Source: Anarhynchus alexandrinus
Lineage: Eukaryota > Chordata > Aves > Charadriiformes > Charadriidae
Assembly (NCBI GenBank): GCA_008711295.1
Contig: VUYV01000080.1
Span: 3,571,557 to 3,635,556 of the forward strand
Length of the DNA: 64,000 bases
Direction: 5' to 3'
This document shows positions 37,501-49,833 of the stretch, piece by piece (positions within the stretch are counted from its first letter, which is position 1; each line of letters starts with the position of its first letter). The notes under the pieces were generated by a model. That model saw only the letters and a list, made by a program, of their open reading frames with translations. It was not told the origin of the DNA and did no database searches. Made by a program: the position numbers and the translations under genes.

Positions 37501-40084
37501 GACATAATTATGGTAAACTATAAAAAAAATTACACACGATACTGTGTATCTGTATAAAAAATCTGCAAAACTGAAATGAAGGAAACTTTTCTGTAGCTGC
37601 TGTTTTGAGCTTGTTCCACAGCCCAGCAAAGTCAAGAGAAAAAAATCCCATTTTTATCAACAGTCTCTAAGCTGACACCACAAATAATGCAGCAAGTAAG
37701 TGGCAATTTGTATCTTCAGAATTTCCCAATATATCAAGTCCTATGATTAGGACACGGAAATCTTTTTTTTCTTCCAGAAAGTTAATAAATAAATGTAACT
37801 TAAATTTAAGTAATTGAAAAGCTTTGCTTTTGCAAGGTTTCTGCAATGGAAGAGCTTGCAGTAGACTCTGCTTCTGTGATAACCTCTCCTTGTCAGAATC
37901 AGCCAAGGAATGAGCTGTATTGGCCCACAGACTTAGCTCAACCATCATGCATTTTTGGCAAGTTTCGCAGAAATATTCTTCATAGAGCTTAATGTCAGCT
38001 AGAGAATTGATCCAGCATTAATCAATAGGCCGTTGTCTCAATCCTTGTTCACTGTAATGCCAATTTGTCTAATTTTAGTAGTCTGTAAACAGACTTTTGG
38101 TAATAATACGTAGAAAAAAAAATTTGGGGTATTATATAGAAAATAATTATTTGTAGCTTTCACGGAGACCCACCAATGGTGTGACAGAGAGTTTCATCCT
38201 AAAACCAATAAAAATATATGTATTTTAGTAGAAGCATCAAGAGGAGTAGAATTTTGGAAAACATCCTGAAAGCGAGCTGAGCAACACAGAGACTTTTGTG
38301 AACGGTATCAAATGTCACATTCCTTAATTTGCAAGAATATATTTCTTGGGCTTGCTATGGATACCTTTCCTTCTCCCTTTCTCACCTGTCTTCTTCACTC
38401 CTTCTTGGTACTTCTTTCTAAACTTTATGGGAGATTCGACCACATTGGTACTATTTTGCCTGAGGGGTGTTACCAGACAAAATGAGCATATACACCACAA
38501 TGTCATGATAGCAGACAGCGTGGCCTGGATCCAAAGTCCACTGCAGTGTAGCAGGGAGTAAACACGGGTTGGAGGTGAAGCTTGAGGGTCCTGAATGACA
38601 TGACTAAGGCAAAAAAAAAGTAAACAATAGCCCAAAAGAAATTCTTTTCAAAACAGTTCTAAGAACATTGTAAAAGTCAATTCTCTTTGGACGGTGTTTT
38701 CATTTCACTCTGTGCTTGTGTTAACATAAAATAAAACCACAAATCTTCCATCTGGAGGGGCAGATAAAATAGCCACTTTTCAGGTAGATAACATTTTTTC
38801 TTCCTGTGGCATAATGTACCTTGATATTAATCTGGACTACCACAATCAGTTATTTAGTATTTTTATAATGTATTTTTGATCTTTACATAGAGAAGTGGAC
38901 CTATGCAACTAAAATATGTTTGCAGGAAACCCTCTCTTCTTTAGCTGATTGCAGTTGCTGAAAGAAAACAGCCCAGCAGAACAAAACACAAAGCGTTCCT
39001 ATCACAGTTTGAATGAAAAGATCCATGCACTAAGTTCAGACCATAGTTGCTGCAGTGGAAGGAGTGTATGCTGTGCCACTTAATATCTTTGAAATCATAC
39101 CCATGTCTTAAAAAGAGTGTGTAATTCTTTTAGTAATTAATTGTAACAGAGTTTAGTTTGCCCACTGAGAGTAGCATAAACCTTTTAATTGTTATATTTT
39201 AGAAGCCTCCAAGTCCCCAGCCAGCGGTAACCATTTGATGTGTATCATGTCAAACGCAATGCTTCAAAATTAGGTTGATTAAAAATACGTAAAGTTAATG
39301 AATTGTAAAAAAACCCAGTGTTCTCTAGAAGGCACAGTTTTAAAAAATGTCTATTTTAATCTTCGTAATATAACTGTCTCTGGTATTTCTGTCATTTGGT
39401 AACGCTTCCAGACACATTCATGGTGGTCATCTTTGATCATATAAATTCAAGAGATTCCAAGGCTTTTTCTATTTGCATAAAAAACAAAGAAAGTATTGTC
39501 AGAAATCCCCAAATATGCATTTTGAATCAAGTTTCACCTAAATGCTATACAAAGACTCAGTGTCTCGATGCTAATTTATTGAAAATGCCTTGGCCTTTAG
39601 GAATTTCCCATTGGCACTTAGTAGAGCTGAACTCAAAGTGGCAATGGCAAAAAGCAGCCATCCAAACTGTGTTCACACTGACATCTAAGCCCTAGTGCTC
39701 AAATTATGAGTGCCCTGAAACTAAATACTGTAGAAGGAAAAACAAAACATAAAAAATGCTTTAGGTGCCACGATTTCGCTTGAAAGGGGTGGAGGGGAAA
39801 ATAAGTTTGGCTTTTTTTTAGTGAAATCTAACGTGTTAAAGACAGCACAGAGAAAGGATTTAACAAAAGAAGTAAAAGGTTTGATGTTTAATGCACAGCT
39901 CTGAAGTCAATGTTTTATATCTATAATTTCTGCATATCCATAACCATATTTAGATTTCGACATATGGTCTGTAAATAACATATGTAAGCCGGATCGTTGA
40001 GTGAGATGATTTTTTTTCCTGCTGAATATAAGTGTTTATTTTATGAGCAGAGACGTGAAAAGTTCATTCATGTCAAAATGTGTT
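37501..40084. other. Unique AT-rich noncoding sequence
   Basis: Frames of up to 103 codons (38324-38635 minus) show no family features. No repeat is recognised. Confidence 0.45.
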
Positions 40085-40125
40085 GCTAAGTATAAACATG
40101 CTGCTTCACTTTAGGCAGGATCAGG
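40085..40125. mobile_element. Palindromic MITE-like half remnant
   Basis: GCTAAGTATAAACATGCTGC followed by TTCACTTTAGGCAGGATCAGG resembles the right arm of the archosaur palindromic element that ends GCTTTGCAGGATCAGGG. Only one arm is seen. Confidence 0.35.
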
Positions 40126-41280
40126 AAAGACCCTGGGTGTGTAATCTGTGAATTGACTCTATGCTGATGTTGCCCAGGTTTTGTATTACTAAACTATGGC
40201 TCACAACAACAACAAAAATTTAACCTTTAAATAGAGGCACCAAAATAATTTAAAACAGATTGGAGGGTTTAAAGGGCTCCAAGAATAAGCAGCTCATATT
40301 TCAGTTCCTCCCCTCTAGGGCCTACCTATTTGGTGTTCAGAGTTCATCTCATATTGCAGCTGCTTATGTTCACATTTTCTGCAGTGTGTGGATGAAATGT
40401 CCAAGGAAAAGAAGAAAACAACCACAAAAAAAAAAGAAAGTAAAATATACAACATTAAAAATATCTTCCCTAAAACAATGGTTTGGCTGTTATTGGGCAG
40501 GGAATAGGACAAATCACCCAGAGGCTTTTAAGTAAGAGCAGGGGAAAGAAAAAAACAAAGAACGGCGAGAAAGTGAGGAGATTTTAAAGGGACTTTCAGT
40601 TTCAGGGGACATTTTTTATTCAAAGTTCTTTCAGGTTATGGAGCCCATTATTTTTTTTTTGTTCTTTTATTAAAAATTTCTTTGTAATTCATTTGGACTT
40701 CCTTGCCACTGGGCACAGACAGATAGCAACAAAACCAAACAATTATACTCTGTATTTATCACTTTATTCTGTTTTACAGTGTATCTCTGATTATGGAAAC
40801 AATACATTTTTTGCACCTTTCTTTGGTTACTATTTGTCAAGAGTAGCCTTTATAAACAATATATTTTCCCATTTTAATAAAAGGCTAGAGCTGCACCAAG
40901 TGCGTAGGATGGGATTTGAAACAAAAACCCATCAGACTGCTCGACTAAGGTTACAAGTCCTTCGTTTACACCACACCACCTTATGAGTTAGAAAGCCTTC
41001 CATCCGTTGCATTTTCTAGCCCTACTATTCAAATGTAACAGCCATATATCTCTGTAATTAATAAACTAATTTCACTCCTTTCACCAGAATATCTTGCCAC
41101 GTGGTCCTGCGACCAAAGCAATTGCTGTTGCAAACAGCCCACTCGCACCAAACTAAATATCCAGGCTCTGAGGACATTTTCTTCCTTACGTATAATCTAT
41201 TCCATTTTTCTTTAGCCTGTACTTATGCATATGTAAAGGTATTATTACGAAGGACCCAACATCCTTTGATGACTGAGGAA
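40126..41280. other. Unique noncoding sequence, no gene recognised
   Basis: Short frames (65-97 codons) have no family features. A T10 run lies near 40651-40660. No repeat is recognised. Confidence 0.45.
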
Positions 41281-41345
41281 AATCTGGCCCCTTTGAAGTC
41301 TATGTGAATTTTGCTTTCAGCTGCAGCAGGGGGAATTTCACCCCA
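41281..41345. mobile_element. Palindromic MITE-like element
   Basis: Left arm AATCTGGCCCCTTTGAAGTC and right part CAGGGGGAATTTCACCCC fit the short archosaur/turtle palindromic element with CTGGCCCCATTGAAGTCAA and GGATTTCACCCC motifs. It is old and its target duplications are not clear. Confidence 0.45.
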
Positions 41346-43375
41346 TCTGCCTAAGTGTCCCTAAGTAATTCACATGACTTGGGTCCAATAATAGGTGAAT
41401 ACTGTGTTTGCCAGTAAATGGCAACCTCAATGGTTACTATAAATAGATCCAAATGTAAAACCTGAAAGGTGATAGCAGATATGGTAGCTACCTTCTTGTA
41501 TGGTCCTTTCCTCCAGCCTGCCTACAGCTCTCTCTATTTGCCTTCTGTCGCACCTCCCCGCACTATTCTTCTTCTCACTGTAAAGGAGAATTCGTATTAT
41601 TTGGGGCAGCAATCCTGTTGACTTCTTTCAAGGCTAGCCCAGCCAGCCATTCCTGAGGTGCTCAGAACCAGTCCTGTGGATTTGACAGAGATAATACCGA
41701 GGACTTGATTCCTTTGCAACTCTCCTACTCATTTCTTCAGAAATCTCTTCCTTCTGACTTGCATTAATAGGGTGGGACAGATAGGCCAGGGCAACTCATC
41801 TACTGTAGTCATATTTTAATTAATAATTAGATATAGCTTGTTCTTTCAAGATGAAAATATTTCCATCTTTATTTTAGAAAAAGGCTGAAATATCATGAAT
41901 CGTGTTCTGAACCGTCACTCAAGGGAGTAACAAAAATCAGGTGTTTAACAGCGTAAATCTTCCAACAAAGCAAAAATATACCTATGCAGCATTTCAGTGG
42001 AGAGGAGGTACAAATTCCCACGAACCACAGTAAAGCCAGGATTCCACCTCAGCTGTTCCAGCTCCTGCCCCAGGGCCAGGTATCTCCAAACAAAAATAAC
42101 TTCCTTGCGTATTCCTCTGAAACTTGTATGGAGGATGACTCTCTTCTGTGTGGATGATGAAGATAAGGAATTTGTATGTGTCTGCTTAAAAAAAAAAAAA
42201 AATAATAGAAAAGTGTTACCAAAACTCAGTTTCTCTCTGTTGCAGTTTGATTTCTTACATGGCTGGTCATATGGAATTGTACGTAGTGTGTTTTATTATT
42301 TCTTTCCCAGATCATATCTGTGGTATTTCAGCTATTAACAGTTGACTACAAGTAGAGTTGTCACCATATAAAACTGGGCTTTGTATCTGACTTTAAATTC
42401 AGTACTAGTTTGGGAAGAGTATCATACGAGAGTCAGCTAATCTCATTTCACTTTCATGGTGTTTCTAGATGTCTGGCTGAAGATTAAAACTCTCATGAAA
42501 GCAGCTACAGAACTTAGCAATCAAGATACCACTAAACAAGTTTATTCCTGATCTGCAATATCATTAGAAAATTTGGGGGATTAGTGTATGTTATATATGG
42601 TATATATTTGTCTTTATTTTCTACATATTTATCTGAAAGGTTAATGAAAATGCAGATGCAATGGTTCCTTTATATGGGTTTACCTTCCATGAGTGCCAGT
42701 TTTCAGGCTAATTGATTATGTCAGAAGCTCTATAAATATCAATAGCATATGGAAAGGTTAAGCCGAGGTCTCCGCATAACTGGATTCATACTCTTTATTG
42801 ATGGTACAACCATTATCCAACCATAATGGAAGTGCTTTGAGTGTGAAATAGAGTAGAACGTTAGCTAATTTTCACCAACAACTGACTGGAGGACTCCGAC
42901 TCAATGACTGACTTCTGCAAACTAATGAACAAACATATAATGTGTAAACTAAAATTAGAATTTAAAAAAAATCAAGGATAATGTATGATAAAGAGTATAT
43001 CATCATTATTTTTCCAGTTGTAGTTTAGTGTTATTTAGGAGGCTCTTTAATTTCCTCTGAGGTAAACAGTAGCAGGCTGTGTTAGAATTATGTCTTACAA
43101 ATAAAAGAAGGTAGTCGACAACATGCTACTCGGCTTTCACTAGCTGATATAAAGATACTTTCTTCCTTAGAAGAATATTAGGAGTCAGTTCTTCTAAAAT
43201 ATAATTTGACTGTGCTATCTTTTCTGAGCATGCTAACAGCAATTTTCAGAATGGCTTTATTTTTCTCTTTTATTTTTTTCTCCTCTATTACCTCTTTTTT
43301 GGTAGGCTACAGAGAAGTCAATCCAACCCCTAAGTGTCATTTCCCTGGTAGCTCTGGGTAGCAAAGAGGAAAGAT
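41346..43375. other. Unique noncoding sequence, no gene recognised
   Basis: An A15 run lies at 42188-42202. The 113-codon frame at 41997-42338 runs straight through this poly-A as lysines and has no family features. No repeat family is recognised. Confidence 0.45.
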
Positions 43376-43690
43376 TTTTCTGCGCGCGAGCAGCGTGGCA
43401 ATCCCACCATCACCGCTGCCCGGTATATCTGGTGGCGGTGCAGGAGGAGGGGGGCGGCTTTGCCAATTGCTACAAAGCAAGGTCACTACCTTAAAAGTTT
43501 GAGCAGTTATCAATGTATGTTCCACACACTGCGGAACAATTGGGGAGGCACATTCAGGCTGCCACATGGAGTCACAACCCTATTTTCACACTCGCGGCTG
43601 GACTGCACTTGCTGCGGTTCGCCCACCACTCCGCGCTTTCCTCTTTCTAAAACGAGCCGTACGTCTGACAGGTTTTGCAGGAAGAGCGAG
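43376..43690. promoter_or_regulatory. Isolated CpG-rich patch
   Basis: Two CpG clusters occur, at 43380-43460 (CTGCGCGCGAGCAGCGTGG, then a GGTGGCGGTGC-type stretch) and 43590-43690 (CACTCGCGGCTGG, TGCGGTTCGCCC, TCCGCGC, ACGAGCCGTACGTC). The flanks are AT-rich. An orphan CpG island, enhancer or cryptic promoter are all possible. The open frames (76 and 86 codons) are not recognised. Confidence 0.38.
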
Positions 43691-44184
43691 CCCTGTGCTT
43701 CGCTGCAGTTAATAAGTTAAAAAGTAGAGTAGCGCTTTGAAAATAAAATCCCTGCGAAGGTACCAAAGATTTCTAGCCAGCTGGCAAACGTAGCTAAAAA
43801 TCCCTCACATTTCCAAGTCAGGAGTGAATATAGTGCTTATTTCAGCAAGTGGTAGGGGACAGTGGTTTGGCTGTTTGTGCTAGAAATGTAAAAAAATGCT
43901 ATTGTCTCAGTAGTCAGTGTATTTTCTTTGCACAGAGAAAATGGATAGGAAGCAATTGCAATTCATTACACTGCGTTTTGCTCTGATAATGAGTACACTT
44001 AGGCCTCAGAATGTATCTGTGCTTTGCCATATAAATTTCCCTTAAATGTAGTATATAACAGCAATTAGAAAATACTGCCTTCTTTTGGTTTAGAAAGATT
44101 ACAAGGGATAATTTAGGGGAAAACCAGATATAATCAATTCCATCTTTAACATCTGTTTCTAACTGTGTGAAGCTTCATGTGAGA
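43691..44184. other. Unique noncoding sequence, nothing recognised
   Basis: No gene, repeat family or strong regulatory structure could be supported. Confidence 0.5.
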
Positions 44185-44250
44185 GTAAAATTCCCCTACC
44201 AGTGAAATCAACGGCAAAATTCCTATTGAGTTTATCCCAATTGATCAGGC
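44185..44250. mobile_element. Palindromic MITE-like element
   Basis: GTAAAATTCCCCTACCAGTG and AAATCAACGGCAAAATTCC, then TATTGAGTTTATCCCAATTG and ATCAGG, follow the order of the palindromic element whose remembered form is AAATCCTGGCCCCATTGAAG, CAATGGCAAAACTCCCATTG, and so on. A second fragment (GGGCCAGACTTCTCCACCCTC at 44261-44281) resembles the end of the sister element at 26611 and may be another insertion. Confidence 0.45.
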
Positions 44251-44930
44251 TATTCCTTTAGGGCCAGACTTCTCCACCCTCACTCACACACTCCACATGA
44301 TCTCACCCAAATCAGCGTGCAGGAAGATATACTTCACTGTGACCCCCCGTTCTCAAAAACCTACTGTGTCATCCAATTGATACAGAGTTTATATCTGTCT
44401 TGGAGAGATTGGTTTCTCCTACAGTTGAGAAGTCATGAGTGACTTTATGCCAGATTTACTTTTATTATTTGCTAAGCATTGTCTGCAGCAGCCTTTGAAC
44501 TTCAGCAGCTAACCACAAATGAGGTGACCCTGGTTAGACTATTTGCATGAAAAGCATAAACTGCCGCAAGCCGTGACATGTGCAGCCTGTTCCCCAGCCT
44601 GGACCGGAGGTGACCCGCATCGTCCTACCCGTGAACAGCTTTGGTCACACTGTTGAGTGGAAACAGTGGCTGCTGGGCCAGTTCCAATAGTGTAAATGCA
44701 GGAAAAATCTTGATTAAACGTATGGCTACAGACACTTCCACACTCCTTCTGTCCAAATCTTCATGAACCCTTTACAACTGAAAAGTGGAGAATTTACAGT
44801 GGACGCATAGGGGAAAAAAAAGACCTGTCTTTCCTTCTAGTAAGAGTGGGGGAAAAAAATCTTTTTGCTTTTGACATGAATATAATATGATACGCTTGAT
44901 GATTGTCATCCAGACCAGTTGAAAATGAAA
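44251..44930. other. Unique noncoding sequence, nothing more recognised
   Basis: Apart from the possible MITE end at 44261-44300, no feature is supported. Confidence 0.45.
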
Positions 44931-44999
44931 GGTCAAATCCAACTCATTTTAGTCATGTAAAGAACCCTACAAAGTCAGTTTGACTAATGTTCTTCAGGG
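44931..44999. mobile_element. Palindromic MITE-like remnant
   Basis: GGTCAAATCCAACTCATTTT and AGTCATGTAAAGAACCCTAC, then AAAGTCAGTTTGACTAATG, follow the archosaur element that pairs CTCATGTAAGTAGTCCCA with its inverse round a GAAGTCAGTGGGACT centre. It is diverged and the outer right arm is lost. Confidence 0.4.
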
Positions 45000-45678
45000 A
45001 GAGAAATTTAGCTTTGAGCATTATCTGGAGAGAAAGAAAGTGTAAAGCCATTGCTTTCTCGGAATTGCAGTTAAGGACACTAAAAAAAGATTTACAAATG
45101 GCTTTGAATTCCTTCAGTTAAAAAAAGTGTTATAGTTTGACTGAAGTAGCTGAAGAGTACATTAAGACCCAGATTTTCCTGAGGTCCAGCGAAACCATAG
45201 TCCCAGCAGTAACACCAGGCACTCTCAAGGCAAATGGTATAGTCCCTTGTAGACTGGTGCTTCATCCACCCTCTAAATTGAAGAGTTGCTGGAAAGTACA
45301 TCTAAGATACCGGACTACACAAATTATCTCTAACAATAGCGACATTAATAAAACGCCATTTTATTAAATGCACTGCTGTTTTCCAGTGAGAAATGTGAAG
45401 ATCGTGAAAAAAGCCACTGTTTTTTCAAATTTTGAAAATAACATAAAGAGATTGCTACGACGTGATTCTCATGATTTCTGAAAGCATCCCCAAATCCTCG
45501 TAAATAGATAATACAGTGCCTGTGTTATTGTGAGAATGCCTCTGCTTATGAACTGTGCTTAAATAACCTTGTACTACCCCAATTAGATTCACAACGTACC
45601 TGTATTGCAAAGGGCCGTTTTCTCTCTCAATTAGTTGAAAAGGATTAGACACACTGATAGATAGTACTAAATGCTAAT
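45000..45678. other. Unique noncoding sequence, nothing recognised
   Basis: Short frames only, and no repeat family is seen. Confidence 0.5.
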
Positions 45679-45752
45679 GGGCCAGATCCTAAAGCCGTTA
45701 CACTGTTTTCATGCTGTCATTCTGCAGGCATTGATTTCATCGGAGTGCTGAA
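45679..45752. mobile_element. Palindromic MITE-like remnant
   Basis: The end GGGCCAGATCCTAAAGCCGT and the centre GCATTGATTTCATCGGAGTG match the ends (GGGCCAGATCCT) and core (CATTGACTTCAATGGAG) of the archosaur palindromic element. The right terminus is not readable. Confidence 0.42.
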
Positions 45753-47485
45753 GAAAACCCGAATATGAACATCAGTATGCAGCTCAATATTTTATGGGTT
45801 TTCTTGTCTTGGCTTTTAAAAATATTCTCCCTCTGCTATTCTTTAGCCAGAAGAGCAAAAAAAACCTAGTTCTAGCCCTGACTTCAAAAAAGGGCTGAGT
45901 GACAGTACAGAGGCTTGAGGAAATACAAGTTTATATGTGGGCTTTTTTATCATCTCTAATGGCAAAATTAAAATTAGTTCCCAATTAAAAGAGAAAAGCA
46001 CAAGTACAATCTGAGAACAGCAGATAAAGGGTGGCATGAAGGGAAGATTATTAAGCAGCATAGTATAACAGGACCCCAGGTGCAGAAGGGCCTCATTATA
46101 CTCACATTCTTGTGCTGCAACATACGGACGTACAGTAAACCAAAAAAAAAATATTCCAAAGGACAGTTTTACACAGTGGCTACACTTGAGATGAGTACAT
46201 GTTTTTTGAAGACAGACCATAACAACTTGGTTTTTACTTCCAAAATACAGTGGCACATTAATTGCTTGATCAGCCAAATGAAACTAAATGTAATTAAGAC
46301 TAGTGTGGGGTTAATTTGGTCCATAATTATGTTATATAAAGTAAATGAAAATTGTTTCTTTCCTAAATTGCAATTCATTAAAATTACAGATATTAAAATA
46401 AGATACTATAAAATTACATGAAGCATGTACACATTAATAGCCATTAGTAATAGCTTGATATTTCTATCTAAGCAACAGTTTATTAGAATGCCAAAAGGTT
46501 ATATTTGACAACTCACATGACTGATTTTTTTCCTCATCCTTTCTGCTCCTCTAAGAAATTCAGTCTTACTACACACATAACATATGCCATGTCATATTTA
46601 AGCATGTTAGGCGTATTAGTTTTAGTTTTAGATTTGCTTTAACAATAATATTTACTGTTCATTAAAATACTTAAGGTTGATGGCTGTATCTCTGGTATGA
46701 AGCACACCAACCTCAGAGTTTCGAGAAGAAGCTGGTGCCGCCTCTTCCAGCACAATGCAGCCCTTTGTTTTGGGCACAAGACGTTCTGGGTAGGAGGCAA
46801 ACGCAGACTTAGATCCTCTTGCCTTCAATTTAACTTAAGCGTAAATTTAAAGCTGAGCCCATGCTTTAGGGTTTTGCTATGCTTTGGTAGCTTTTTACAA
46901 GGACTTGAGTATTTTGTAGAATTGGAGCCACTGGCTCTGTACGCTGAAATCAACGGCAACGGTCATGGTGTGCAGGGTCTGACCTGTACCTCTTATGAGA
47001 TGAAATATCCCTAGGTATTTCTACAAAGACTTGCAAACTTCAGGGTATCACATTTTGACCACTCTTATGAATTGATTTCCCACTGTTTCTTTATCTGAAA
47101 TTTTTCCTTTTGGGGACAGAAAATATTCAGCAACAACATCTTAATATCAGACACAAAGAGTGACAAATCAGCACTTTAGAAATCCTAGCATCCGTGTGAT
47201 TTTTGAGCTGGTGATGAATGATGTACACTAGAAATATATGTGGTATTTTCAGTTCTGGTGTACATCAGATAACAAGCTACAGGCACAATACTCATTTTTC
47301 ATGCACCCAGGATACTCGCTGAAATCGGTGAAGGAATAGAAAATGCAGGATGAGTCTTGTTATAAGGGTCCTGTTTCTTCAACTCCAATATGACCAAATT
47401 TAGTGTCAAAGACATGAAACCTCTAGCTGCATTGCACAGCTGGGTATCATATTTAACCACAAGGATTAGGATGTAATCCTGTGAT
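45753..47485. other. Unique noncoding sequence, no gene recognised
   Basis: A 144-codon minus frame (45843-46277) has hydrophobic runs but no family features, start context or exon signals, so it is not called. A possible MITE crumb (CTGAAATCAACGGCAACGG) lies at about 46945. Confidence 0.42.
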
Positions 47486-47534
47486 TTCTGAGCATCCTGA
47501 ATTTCATAAGTACTCAGTACTTGCAGGCTCAGGG
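47486..47534. mobile_element. Palindromic MITE-like remnant
   Basis: CTGAGCATCCTGAATTTCAT followed by TACTCAGTACTTGCAGGCTC and AGGG resembles the archosaur element with CTGAGCA...GTGCTCAGCACCTTGCAGGATCAGG arms. The middle is shortened. Confidence 0.38.
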
Positions 47535-47999
47535 TCTTGTTATGCTCCTTGAAAAGCTGTGAGCAAATAAGTTTTATTCAAATGTTCTGCAATTGTTTTT
47601 TTCTTTAGATGAAATAGGAAGACATCCTTTGTTAAAGGGAGAAACCACTATTATTGCAGTGTCTTGATACATGTTTTTAAAATAGTTTTGTATGTAATGC
47701 TCCTAGATTTGCAAACTTAAAGTAAAATATTTTTAAAATAAACTCGCTATCTCTCTCATGTTCATTGTAACTCAGACTCAGGTTGTTTAGTTGCTAGAAT
47801 CATGTTATTGCCAGCGACAGTAAATATATTTGTGTCTTAATCATTAATTCTGGTAATTGAGCATTTCGTAAAAGTGGTTTATAAACTGATGATAAAAGAT
47901 CAGCACCCTACAGTGGTGGTTATACCTGTACAAAATATTAATACGGTCTCATTTAATAAGCTGACCAATAATAACATTAGGTAGAATATCTTAATGATG

Positions 48000-48750
48000 A
48001 TATCTTACTTTCAACAAACTAAGAGATATGTTTTGCAATATTTAATTGAGCGAGTGTCCCAGTGGCTTCAGTGAAAGTTGTGCTTGATTAAGGACTACAG
48101 AATTTCACCTTAATAATATTTTATCATTTATGCATGGAAATGTAGGGTGATAACAGTTATTAGCATTCCAGGTAAAGTAGCTCATGCAAATTATTCTGCT
48201 ATTAAATGGTGAGTCACATTGTATTTAATACCCACAAATAGTTATGTATATTTAACAGGGAAATGACAATAGAAAAAAATGGATTTAGTTCAGATGTTGA
48301 GCTGCTATGTAAACCAATTATCTATCCTGAGGGAAACAGCTCTGTCTACAACTACTTAGGCTCTAGGGCCTATTACAAATCCTGGAGTGGGCTGTTGTTC
48401 CAGTTCTCAAGGGACTCTGCCACGTCACACTGAAAATAGTTGACAATAATTAGAAAGCCTGCTTCTGCCAGTACTGCACATATTTTTAATACCTTTCTAA
48501 GTGTTATGGGAGATAATATATAAGGTTTTTAGAATTCCAGTCAGGCTAAGGTGAACCATGGAAAGGACAACTACACAATAGCCCCAAACTGGACTGTGAC
48601 AGGCTAATTATTGTGGCTTCATTATAAAACCTCTTTTTGCATAGGTCACCTGGGAAGTGTAATTAAAAATGCATTATTGGTGTATATTTTTATTGAAGCA
48701 ATTAAATTAAAAAGCCAAAAAAATAATTATTTGACGAGCAAATAATAATG
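48000..48750. promoter_or_regulatory. Candidate conserved noncoding element cluster
   Basis: This AT-rich block is crowded with homeodomain, POU and MEIS-type motifs, for example ATTTATGCATGG (48126), CTCATGCAAATTATTC (48181), GACAGGCTAATTATTG (48598) and GTAATTAAAAATGCATTATT (48660). There is no coding frame or young repeat. A short piece at 48058-48109 looks like an old palindromic MITE arm, so part of the block may be exapted. This is the strongest enhancer-like look in the window, but conservation could not be tested. Confidence 0.32.
48058..48109. mobile_element. Palindromic MITE-like arm inside the candidate enhancer
   Basis: CCCAGTGGCTTCAGTGAAAG and TTGTGCTTGATTAAGGACTA, then CAGAATTTCACC, follow the remembered element half (CCCATTGACTTCAATGGGAG, TTGTGC-T-TTAAGGACTG, CAGAATTTGGCCC). 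Its opposite arm is missing. Confidence 0.4.
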
Positions 48751-49833
48751 TTGGTCAACAGCGTTTATCTAAGAAAGAGAGAACATGTTAGTGGTTCATT
48801 AGCAGTAAATGTGTTAACTGGAATGCCGTTTGAAAAATGAGCCATAGAACAGCTTTTAAATACTCAGATTAAAGGATTTATAATGTCAAGTTTAACACAG
48901 AAATTATAGATAGTATTACATTGCCATGAGTAATAGCACCTTTAATCTGACTTAGTAAAATGATTTACTACACATGCTGTGCTTTTCACAATTAGGCAGC
49001 TATATATCTATCTAATATCGAACATCTGTATCAGCCATATAGAGGGGTATCAACACACACATATGCACACCTAAGTGGACATGCACACATACATGTAGGA
49101 ATATGTGTATTCTCTAAAACTCTCCAGCATCTGCTGCAGAAAAGCCTTTTACCAATGCCCACCTTGGCCATGCAGATTTCAGGGAGTCCTCTTTAGATGC
49201 TGTTTAGATCTTCCTGCCATGGAGCCACAGGGATGCTCTAGAAGCATGAGAAGATGTGAATGGATGCCCCTGGGAAGGCAGTAGGATCACCATGCTCACT
49301 GCGTAGGTTTCCTGGACAGCAGTGTGTAGATATCCACTGCGTGGCAAAGCGTGCTGTGCTTACACAACCGCCTGTACAACACATACACAGTAAAGCCAAC
49401 TCTTTCCAGAAATGCTTGGTTGATAGAGCACACCCTTGACAGTTATTTCTCATGGGATGAGATACATCCTGAGCACATCGTGTTGGCTGTGCTGTTCAGA
49501 CTCTCTATAGGACGTATGCAGTAGGATGGATGCTTTTACACTAGGCTCCATTTGCAGGCTGTGAAGTTATCAGCAGATGCACAAAGGACATATTTGAGCC
49601 TCTCGAACGCATATTCAGTCTTTCTCATACAGAAATGATTTGGTGTTCCTCAGCATTGCTCACTGCAACTGCGCACATGGCTCAGGTTATGGATGTACCA
49701 GGGACTTACACACAAGCACAATGACATTTTCTGTCTTTGATTCTTCTTCTGATAATTCCTGACTTTGTCTTTGCCTTTCCCTTTTGGTTGTCAATAGTAT
49801 TGTACTGGCATTGTCAAAGGACTCTCAGTCCCC
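48751..49833. other. Unique noncoding sequence with CA/TA-rich patch
   Basis: A CA-rich imperfect microsatellite lies near 49050-49115. The rest shows no gene or repeat family. Confidence 0.45.

Noticed and set aside
41997..42338. 113-codon plus frame
   Set aside because: It passes through an A15 run read as lysines, shows no family features, and is probably chance.
45843..46277. 144-codon minus-strand frame with hydrophobic stretches
   Set aside because: The hydrophobic runs come from A/T-rich codons on both strands. No family resemblance, splice signal or conservation evidence is available.
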